A stretch of DNA of 64,000 bases from Prionace glauca. Lineage: Eukaryota; Chordata; Chondrichthyes; Carcharhiniformes; Carcharhinidae. The position numbers and the translations under genes were made by a program. Every line of letters starts with the position of its first letter. Positions within the stretch are counted from its first letter, which is position 1. Location of the stretch: positions 42,350,103 to 42,414,102 of the forward strand of contig CM075760.1 of assembly GCA_037974335.1 (NCBI GenBank), read 5' to 3'. The notes beneath the pieces are model-generated. The model ran no database searches. It saw nothing but the letters and a program-made list of their open reading frames with translations, and was not told the DNA's origin. Shown in pieces: positions 55,911 to 64,000 of the stretch.

Positions 55911-56358
55911 ATGTGGTTGTTCGGTATCTGTGCCATGTTTGGAGCGTTTATTGCAGGTAATTAATTTGGGTGCAATTTTGAATAAACCGCGAACAGCACT
56001 TTGGTATCTAGTCACAGTTTAATGTTTGACTCTGCTTCCCATTAAATCCAGGTTTCAGTCAGGAATTCTCTGTCACCCAACACCCTCCAACAGTGATTAG
56101 GACAGAAGGAGGCATTTCAACTTTAAACTGCATCTACTTCACGACAGAAGATTCCTTCAATTTGTTCTGGGTCCGGCAATTCCCTGGGAGAGAACCACAA
56201 ATACTAATTCGCAGATTTTCGGTTGGTTACGAAATTAAAGCGGATTTTGCTCGAAGCCGTTTCTCCTCTGGGCTGGACATTTCTAATGGAAGGTTTAGCT
56301 TAACCGTGTCCAAATTACAGCTCTCTGATACAGCCATGTACTACTGCGCGCTGACTCT
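55911..56358 (+). CDS. TCR V segment, two exons, good signal
   Basis: Exon 1 (55911-55956) encodes MWLFGICAMFGAFIA with donor gtaatt. Exon 2 begins at 56052 after 'cattaaatccag' and reads GFSQEFSVTQHPPTVIRTEG. Conserved residues: Cys in STLNCIYFTTEDSF, Trp in LFWVRQFPGREPQIL, Cys in DTAMYYCALT. FR3 has the KLQLSDTAMYYCAL pattern common in TRA/TRD V domains. The leader intron is 95 bp. The frame is open throughout, and the 23-spacer signal is close to consensus. It appears functional and points the same way as its neighbour at 53362. Confidence 0.9.
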
Positions 56359-56397
56359 CACAGCGATATCAACCTGTTCAACACTCGTACAATAACT
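56359..56397 (+). other. 23-spacer recombination signal
   Basis: Heptamer CACAGCG (56359-56365), 23-bp spacer, nonamer ACAATAACT (56389-56397). Confidence 0.9.
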
Positions 56398-56829
56398 GGA
56401 GGATCTGTGACATAGAGCTTAGCTCTACATGCGGCTGGTCAGACTAACAATGAATGGAATATTAATGGATAAATGATGTGAGGCAATCGTCACAGGATAA
56501 ACAGGACCGAGCTTTTCAGAAATATTTTCATTGCAACCAATATCGGGATCCTCATCGAACCAGCAACTGAAGCTGTTCTGTACAATGCATAGAGTTCGAT
56601 ATTCTTTTTCACTAGTCAGCAATCTAAAGTCAAATCAAGATCTATTAGGCACTATATCAAGCGAAATGCTAAAGATGTTCTAAAGCGGTTGATTTTATAT
56701 ATGCTTTAATGAATAATGACATTTCTTCGATTAAGCCAAGACTGGGTGAGTGTCGTTCAAATAAATTGAAAGTATTTCAAGGTGATTATGGAAGTTCAAT
56801 TCACTGCGGTCAGATTTCCTGATTGGATG

Positions 56830-57225
56830 GTTGCTTTAGTGGCCAGCAATGTTTTAGCAGTGAGCTTGCACATTCTCCCCGTCTCTGTAAGGGTTTCCGC
56901 CGGGTGTTCTGGCTTCCTCCACAGAGACGTACAGGCGCACAGCAGATACTGGGGCATACACAGATGCAGTGGATCACACAAAATTAGGGCCATTCACACA
57001 GAGATACTGGGGCATAAACATAAACAAGGGCTCAAAAACATGCTGTTAGGTTGATTGGTGTAACAAACTGTCTCTAAATTAGTCTTCCTCAATCTTCCCC
57101 AATAGGCGTAGGCAAAGGCCATAGGTAGAGGAGGGCACTCATAATGTTAAAATGGCGGCGCGTTGGGCCGAAGGGCCTGTTTCCTGTGCTGTGTTGGTCT
57201 TTGTTCTTTGGATTAGCCATGGTAA
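56830..57225 (+). mobile_element. HE1-like SINE relic and LINE-type tail
   Basis: 'gagcttgcacattctccccg', then 'agggtttccgccgggtgttc', later 'gggccgaagggcctgtttcc' followed by 'tctttgttctttgg'. Three near copies of 'gatactggggcata' with spacing about 67 bp lie inside (56947-57015). The order suggests a SINE joined to a LINE-type 3' end, as in family A. Confidence 0.6.
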
Positions 57226-57680
57226 ACTGGACCCCCATTTTCCCAAGATTTACCATGCGTGGGGTTTCTGGGGTAGGGCGGGGCGAGGGCTCTTTCAGGG
57301 AATTGTTGTATTAGAAAGATGCTCTGTCAAAGTCGGTGCAGCCTCCATGGGACCAGCGCCCGTCCTTTGCTCTGTATGGCTTCTATGATTATATGAACGC
57401 CGTAATTGACAGCTCAGCAAAGTCAAAATACGTGATCAGCCGAACAGGTATTTCTGTCTCACTCAGACGGGGTACTTGCTCTGTGAAACATGACAATTTC
57501 TGTCAATATGGCTTTGGATGAAACGAAATGCTGTTGATTTGGGGGTAGTGTCTTCTGAGCTTTTAGCATGTTTATGTCGGCGCGTAACAACACATTGTTG
57601 TCACATTTACTGTTGCTGCCACATTGAATGAAAGAAGTCAAATGCTTTGAGTGATCACTTGCAGCAGGGTTCTGGGTTTT

Positions 57681-57752
57681 GGCTTCACTGGTGTAATGAT
57701 GAGCACTCTGGACTTTGAATCCAGCGTGCCGCGTTCAAACCTCAGTTGAAAT
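57681..57752 (+). pseudogene. tRNA-Gln(TTG)-like relic
   Basis: The segment follows tRNA-Gln closely through the D arm and anticodon arm ('actggtgtaatgatgagcac', 'tctggactttgaatccagc', anticodon TTG). The T stem has mismatches (ccgcg/ctcag) and the acceptor stem no longer pairs (ggcttca against ttgaaat). It is a decayed tRNA or a tRNA-derived repeat head. Confidence 0.7.
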
Positions 57753-58141
57753 TTGTTTTGCTAAAACCGCCAATTGGTTTGCTGAAGGACATTGTATTTA
57801 AAATTCAGGAAAGTGGAATTTTAAATACTGAGGAAATCTCAGCAAATATCACCAAAATCACATTGCAGACGATGCAGTAAATGACTTTCCTGGTGTCATT
57901 GCATCATCCCCAGCGAACGATTGCACAAGAATGCAAAGCTGTTAGGGCAGATGAGCCACAGCGGGCAGAGGGTCCACCTACAAGTGGCACTCACTCACTC
58001 ATCTGTCCCAATGTAACCAAGAGGTGGGATGATGTGAACAGTCTCTCCTCTGAAGTTCCAACTCGGATTCAATGGCCAGAGTGCTAAACTTTATACAATT
58101 AAACTGACAGGACGCTGCCTAACGCATGAGGACTTTCTCCC

Positions 58142-58235
58142 AAAACACACACACACACACACATACAGATACACAAGCACACAATCACACACACACATAC
58201 ACAAGCACACAATCATACACACATACACACACATA
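58142..58235 (+). repeat. (CA)n microsatellite
   Basis: The stretch is mostly (AC)n with interspersed 'ataca' and 'aagcacacaatc' variants. Confidence 0.95.
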
Positions 58236-58331
58236 CACAGCCTAAGAGACATCTTTGGGGTGTGGAAGGAAACCGGAGCACCCAGAATAGAGCCAACGTT
58301 TCGAGTCCAGGTGACCCTTCATCAGAGCTAA

Positions 58332-60130
58332 GAACAAAGAGTATCAGCAGGCAGTCAAGAGAACAAATGGTATGATGGTCTTCATTGCGAAAGGACTTCA
58401 TTGAAGGGATTGGGTGTTTCCCTGAAATTTTACGTGGCAACCAGAATATTACGTGCAGTTTCGGTGTCCTTATCAGACCAAGGATATCCTGGTTATGGAA
58501 AAGGAGTTCCACCAGGCTGATTCCTGGGATGACATATTTGTCACATGACGAGAGATTAAATGAATTAGGATTGACTTCATTGAACTTACTGAAGTTGAAC
58601 TGAGACACAAATCAGGTCAGGTGGACTAGAATGTTAAAATCATGTTTGATTTTAGTCTTTTCATCTCTTATATAATTTAACAATTAAAAACAGTGGATAT
58701 TTCATTCCGTTCTTTAATTCCTCTCTGAACTTGCTCTGAGGCCCTGCGTAAATGAAAGGGTTGATGCAGCAACTCAAGAGCTGAAGCATATATCCGTATT
58801 CCTCTAGGACAAATGTAGACTGGCTGACATTAGCACCTGAGAAATAAGTCACCTTCGCTATTCGGACGTAAAGGATGGTGATAAAGAATATGAAATATAA
58901 GATGATGAAACTCCCTGAAATGGCAAAGAGTAAAACAATAGATTTTCGCCTGTTTTCCAGCTCTGGGTCACTTTGTTTCTCTCCATTGTTTCCAGTCCGT
59001 AGTCTCTTACGAGCCCTACTGGCCGCTATAATGTGTCTTACAGTCAGAGCATTGAGTAGTAAAATTAGAATGAATGGGAGATAAGGGGTTAAAATACTCT
59101 GAATCCCGTCAAATGCAACCCATTCAGGTGCGGTATAAAAAGTTGATTTTATGCCGCAGAACCAGGGTACGTTGTTAATTATGACGAAAGGTTCATATAT
59201 AAAATATAAGAAAGAATTTTTGAAACAGCTCAGTATGGACACGATTGTTATGACCCGTGCAGATGTCTTCACAGTGCAGTATTTGATTTTCAGCTTCTGA
59301 CAACAAATGGCTATAAATCGATCAAAGGTGAAAGCCACGGTTAACCAGGCGGAACTGTCTATTGCAGCATAATTGAGGACACAACGAAAACTGCACGCTG
59401 GCGTGATGGACAGAAAACTGAATGGGAAATAGATACCAGCAATCCTGTTCAATATCACAAAGCTCACAAGGAGCAGTAGATCAGTCGCCGCCATGGAAAC
59501 AAGATAGCAAGTGATACAGCTGGACAGACCACATCTTCCTCTTGACAAGATCACAATCACTACTAAGTTAGCTGTAATAAAGAACGACATAGAGATTGAG
59601 CAAGACTAAACAGAAATGCTGAAAGCCAAAAGCAAAATAGTGCGGGCTGCTGGAATCTGAAACGAAAAGACGACTGACAGTATCTGCGGGGAAAAAATAG
59701 AGCCAATGTTTCGAGTCCAGGTGACACTTCATCAGAGCTAAGATTGACTTCATTGAAGTTGAGACGAGAGGAAGGGGATCTGATGAGACTTACAAATTTC
59801 AAACAGAATTAGACAGGGTGGGTTCAAATAGAATATTCTCCATGGTAGGGGAGTCCAGAACTAGGGGTGTGAGGTTAAGAACTGAGGTGAGGAGAAAGTT
59901 CTTCACAGGAGAACGTTGAATGTGTGGCAAGCACTACAATAGTAAGCAGTAGAGGCCAAAACATCGTGTGAGTTCAGGAAGAAATGTATAGCTCGTGTTT
60001 CTAAAGGGATCTGGGGATAGAGCAAGAAGGTGGGACGACAATGTCGATTCTGATGATCAGCCACTATCAGAATGAATAGTGGAGCAGGCTCGCCAGGTAA
60101 ATTGGTCTACTCCTGCTTCTCTTTCTATGT
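58332..60130 (+). mobile_element. LINE split by a receptor exon plus a PLE end
   Basis: The left part (58332-58584) ends in codons HDERLNELGLTSLN. The right part (59742-60130) restarts in codons GLTSLKLRREEGDLMRLTNF and goes on to a tail 'tactcctgcttctctttcta'. Joined at the shared 16 bases, the coding order matches CR1 elements (compare RLNKLGLYSLEFRRMRGDLI at 14.8 kb). The insert is 58585-59741. Confidence 0.8.
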
Positions 60131-61881
60131 TACTTTTCTATATTTCTATGTTGTGGAAACGACTTAACGATGCAGGCATCTGATATTGTGTAATGTGGCA
60201 GGACTGATTCGTAGCATCATACTAAATGCTTCTCCTGCAGAAGCCATGTGGTTGAATTAGTCAGAAAATAAATCAACCTAAATGAAGCCTATAACATTGT
60301 TATCATGTGAAAAACTGGATAATTTGTGTTGGCTAATTAGATTAAAGCATAGTGCCAGAAATAACAGATGGAAACAAGCAAGAAACAATCAAGAAAATCA
60401 ACAAGAATGAATGCTATTGAAAATCAAAAACTCAGCGAGAAATATTCACCCAATCTTGCTATTTAACTAAAGGAATACATAGTGTCATAAGAAGGGCTTC
60501 GAATGCTGTAAAAAAATGTGGAAAGTCTGAGGATTGGTAGCGTTTAATAAAACAGCAATGTAACAATGTAAAATTGGTCTTTCTCGTAAACTTTGTGCAG
60601 CAAATGGATTAAAGATGTCTTTCAACCGTTGTGCAGAATTTGGCGTGACCATAACTGTATCTTTGCATTATATCGCCAATTTAAAGGGGGAAATACTGAA
60701 ATTTGTGGCAGAACAGTTAAGGGTGGCTATGCTTGTTCCTTTTATGAGAGTATCGTCTAGGATGAGTAGCTGACTACATTTTGTCGATATTTTCCGGAGT
60801 TCGGATGAATAGGGTTTAATCTCATTAAAATATTCAGTTTTGTGAAGGACATTGACAGGAAAGAAACTGACAGGCGTTTACAATGGTTGGAGAATCTACA
60901 GTACGGGGGCACAGATTACAATTAACAGGACGATCATTTACCTCTGCAGTGACAATAAATATTTCCATTAAGGACCAGTAAAGCATTGTAATATTCTAAT
61001 GTAGACGACAATGCCAGCAACATCATTTCAATAAATAAATTCATGATATTCTTTTGGCATAATTTAATGGTTCAATAATCAGTACACAATTAATTATCTG
61101 TGGAAAATGCTGTCACGTAACTATCTAACACACTTTCATATTGTGCGAACAGTGTGACAATTAACTCACATGACGAGGGTAAGCTTCCGATAATTCACAC
61201 AGGGCAGCATTAACAACACAGTAAGTTAAAATTACTTCGTTTTCACGTGCAACGATTTGTCAAAAACATGTTTTCAAATCAGAATGGATGTACTTTCACA
61301 ACGAAATCATAGTTTGGTTATTTCCCTGGAGCTTGGATGTGAGTAACATATTGACATTTAATGTAAACTGGCATGATAATGTAGCGATTACATGGCAGTA
61401 TCATCAGCACTAACATAATATAAATGCATGTACCTTAATGACAATGTACTATTCTAGCCAAGGTAATTGTGCTAGTAGATTGAATAAATAAGTAGGCTAA
61501 CTGCATATACTGCCTGTCATCCTTACGGTAATTCACCCACTAAGACACTGGGGAAAATAAGTCACACTGTGATAACACAGTTAATGTTCAAACATGCTTA
61601 CAACGTATCTAACACAACAGAACTACAATTACACTGTGTAAACAGTCTGATAAGTCACACAAAATAGCAGTTTAAAGACAGAACACAACCAGACATTCAC
61701 TTTGAAGAAAACTGCAGAGGAAGATTGGAAAATATAATGAAAGAGACACATCGTTTAGAAGAGCAATCAATACATCAACACATTCCCCAAAATAACGCCA
61801 TAATACTTAACCTGGAACTCCGATAGAGGCAAGGACAGGGTAATAAACGGCATACTGCAATCCTTGTGGTGTTCCGTGCAT
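58661..61881 (-). CDS. GPR139-like class A GPCR, intact, two exons
   Basis: Exon 1 (61881 to 61812) encodes MHGTPQGLQYAVYYPVLASI, then GVP, with donor gttaag. Exon 2 (59571 to 58661) follows acceptor 'cgttctttattacag' and joins as GVPANLVVIVILSRGRCGLS, 326 residues in all. The order fits seven TM helices: TM1 NLVVIVILS, TM2 LVSMAATDLLLLV, TM3 end FTFDRFIAICC (DRF in place of DRY), EL2 Cys in VPWFCGI, TM5 LTPYLPFILILLLNALTV, a basic third loop, TM6 SIVLLFAISGSFIILYF, TM7 CCINPFIYAGPQ (NPxxY-like) and FREELKN. Both exon lengths parallel the broken gene at 46685-49458. It is a plasma-membrane G-protein-coupled receptor; ligand unknown. The start codon of the longer open frame in exon 2 lies in the intron and is not used. 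Confidence 0.85.
59610..59741 (+). mobile_element. PLE-type 3' end beside the receptor exon
   Basis: 'gggctgctggaatctgaaac' then 'agccaatgtttcgagtccag' and 'cacttcatcagagctaag' form the 3' end of a common shark PLE-type repeat. A second short end lies at 58286-58331. This one directly precedes the second copy of the 16-bp flank at 59742. Confidence 0.65.
60131..61811. other. Receptor intron, nothing recognised
   Basis: Beyond the LINE tail the intron is AT-rich and has no repeat or exon that I can identify. Confidence 0.45.
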
Positions 61882-62204
61882 TGCTAACAGAATCTCTCAA
61901 CACGTTGTTTATTCCAGTCACTACTTGTCAGATTTATACGCGATGTCAGCCTCCAGGGACATCATTAACTTGTTTGGATGTTTTAAACTTTATTGGGGTT
62001 TAGTGCAGCTGCCGTCAGACTTGTATTTTATGCTCAGATGAAAGGGAAGATCGATTCCATGGAAGTAGCGGACCTGGTTATCTTTGAAATTTAAAGTCCA
62101 TTGTGGAATCGCATTGACTTCTCTAAAAATGTAATGAAAATTAAAGCAGATGATTGAGTCATGAAAATGTGAATGAACCCTCGTGTCTGAAGCATTAGGT
62201 TAGG

Positions 62205-62410
62205 GGGCGGCACGACACCACAGCACCACAGTGGTTAGCACTGCTGCTTCACAGCTTTAGGGACCTGGGTTCGATTCCTGGCTCAGGGCACTGTCTTTGT
62301 GGAGTCTGCACATTCTCCTAGTGTCTGCGTGGCTTTCCTCCAGGTGCTTCGCTTTCCTCCCATAGTCTAAAGATGTGTGGGTTAGGTTGATTGGCCATGC
62401 TATTTTCTTG
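62205..62410 (+). mobile_element. HE1-like SINE, near full length
   Basis: tRNA-like head with boxes A and B ('agtggttagcactgctgctt', 'cctgggttcgattcctggc'), then 'gtggagtctgcacattctcc', 'tgtctgcgtggctttcctcc', 'aagatgtgtgggttaggttg' and 'attggccatgcta'. This is the clearest SINE of this type in the window. Confidence 0.85.
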
Positions 62411-62479
62411 CCCAATCTTAACTGAATCTGGTATTTCCTGGGGATAATTATTTGCTCTGACTTGGGCCTCAAAATTAAT

Positions 62480-63310
62480 TCATTAAAATCAGAAGTGCTG
62501 AATATTGAGGGAACAATGAGGGGCAAATACGAGATAATGCATTTTGGAATGTCTACTATAGATAGGAAATATACAGTAAATAGCAGAACCCTTAAGAGTA
62601 TTGATAGACAGAGGGGCCTGTGTGTAGACGTACACAGGTCACTGAAAGTGGCAACGCAGGTGGAGAATGTAGTCATGAAGGCATATGGCATGCTTGCCTT
62701 CATCTACCGGGGCTTTGAATTTCAATATTGGCAAGTCATTGTTGCAGCTTTGTAGAACCTTAGTTGAGCCACACTTGGAATCTAGTGTTCAATTCTGATG
62801 GCCACACGACTGGAAGGATGTAGAGGCTTTGGAGACGGTACAGAAAAGATTTACTAGGATGTGGCCTGGTATGGAGTGCATTAGCTGCGAGGAGATGTTG
62901 GATAAACTTGGCTTGTTCTGATTGGAAGACAGGGTTTGAGGGGCGACCTGATAGAAGCCTACAACATTATGAGAGGCGTGGACAGAATGGATGTCGGAAG
63001 CTTTTTATCCCAGAACGGAGGAGTAAATTACGAGGGTTTAAGGAGCGAGGGGCAATTATTAAAGGAGATGTACGAGGCACGTTTTTTACACAGAGAGTGG
63101 TAGTTCCTGCTGGGGGTTTGGGGGGGAGTGTTGTGGTGGAAGCGGATACGATAGTGAGTTCTCAGGGGCGTCTTGACAATTACGTGAACAGGGTGGGAAT
63201 AGAGGGATATGGTCCCTGGAAAGGTTTACTTCAGTCGGGCAACATGGCCGGTGCAGAGCGGGAGGGCCGAAGGGCCTGTTCCTGTGCTGTAATTTTCTTT
63301 GTTCTTTGTA
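62480..63310 (+). mobile_element. CR1-like LINE (family B) fragment
   Basis: The plus frame at 62462-62755 reads GKYEIMHFGMSTIDRKYTVN, LKSIDRQRGLCVDVHRSLKV and ENVVMKAYGMLAFIYRG. Broken frames continue through LRGDLIEAYNIMRGVDRMD to the tail 'gggccgaagggcctgttcct...ctttgttctttg'. The 3' end resembles 22963-23205. Confidence 0.85.
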
Positions 63311-63364
63311 CAATGATATTCCTATTTTGCAACGGTGCAGATATAGTAGCTCCTTCTTTCAACA

Positions 63365-63850
63365 GTAATGAGTTTATAGACGGAGGTAACTTAGTTAATC
63401 ACCATCTGAAACATGTCTAATAGTAGCGTGTGCTGAAAAAGACAGACACATTTGATGTTGTAACTTTTTAAAAAAGATTTGCTTCATAACAGAGAAATGG
63501 CTGAAAAAATATTCACAGTGACGAGGAATTTCATTAAGCTTCCTCATGCCGAATAAGGGAAAATTGCTTGATTTCAGTTTGTTGCTCAACGTTATCCGAA
63601 CCGCGATGTTAAAGACATGTTATCATTTTACTGACTTCACCCTCAAATGCGCTCGGTGAAATAAGAAACGCATTTTCTGACGTGCTGACAGGAAAGTTCG
63701 CTTTTGACGCCGAGAACATATTGCCATCTAGTTCAGTCGACAACAGAATTTAATGGGTTTATAGGTGCAGACTAATGTGGTTAATCACCATCTGAAATAT
63801 CTGATAGCAGTGTGTGCTGAAAAAGACAGATACAAATGATACTGTAAATG
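63365..63850 (+). repeat. Spaced direct repeat of about 95 bp
   Basis: 63370-63465 and 63752-63848 share 'gttaatcaccatctgaaa', 'gtgtgctgaaaaagacaga' and flanking words in the same order and strand, about 380 bp apart. The family is unknown. The rest to 64000 has no recognised gene. Confidence 0.8.
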
Positions 63851-64000
63851 AACTAGGGGAAATGGCACACATTTCACAGACGATTTTTTAAATCGTTTTC
63901 CATCAGTAAGAAACAGGAAAAACCATTCAGACAGATGAGGGAATCGAGTCTCAGTGCGGATCTACTGGATTTTCCTGTAACGGGCCGGATTTATGCGCCT

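Noticed and set aside
1-64000. CRISPR arrays, bacterial operons, rRNA genes
   Set aside because: Nothing of the kind is present; splice signals, SINEs, LINEs and V segments show vertebrate nuclear DNA.

Overview
The window looks like nuclear DNA of a cartilaginous fish, most likely a shark. It is packed with CR1-type LINE fragments whose 3' ends carry 8-bp tail repeats, tRNA-derived SINEs resembling the shark HE1 type, and 3' pieces of Penelope-like elements (PLEs). Genes are sparse, have introns, and use vertebrate splice signals. Organism and family names come from recognition alone; no search was run.

Region 1 (about 1-22 kb) is a C2H2 zinc-finger cluster in a bed of LINEs. Three finger exons look intact: 4392-5540 (-, 13 fingers), 7944-8561 (+, 7 fingers) and 17558-18490 (-, 11 fingers). 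The first two lie head to head around a GC-rich, CCAAT-box promoter flanked by near-identical inverted copies of one 5' exon. A broken copy of the first gene lies at 12.8-13.6 kb, and smaller relics at 14.33, 16.6 and 18.95 kb. Nested insertions are frequent, including a PLE palindrome inside a CR1 inside another LINE. A 72-bp minisatellite split by a LINE abuts a second CpG-rich promoter at 21.4-21.7 kb.

Region 2 (about 22-27.3 kb) is almost wholly nested LINEs plus a tRNA-Glu-like relic.

Region 3 (about 27.5-56.4 kb) is part of a T-cell receptor V-segment array, most like TRA/TRD. Six V segments have open, canonical Cys-Trp-Cys frames: 31824 (+), 33792 (+), 39139 (-), 43329 (-), 53362 (+) and 55911 (+). 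At least five more are relics. Most are followed by a recombination signal with a 23-bp spacer. V segments lie in both orientations. Much of the array is an inverted duplication of about 4.5 kb arms (29.59-33.96 and 40.26-45.08 kb) around a 6 kb centre. The paired V segments at 31824 and 43329 have leader and V domain in one uninterrupted exon. No D, J or C segment was found.

Region 4 interleaves two two-exon class A receptor genes of a GPR139-like type, both on the minus strand: a broken one (46685-49458) and an open one (58661-61881). Exon 2 of the open gene sits with a PLE end inside an otherwise continuous LINE, between two copies of a 16-bp sequence that looks like a target-site duplication. 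This and the inverted V duplication with intronless V segments are the observations most worth following.
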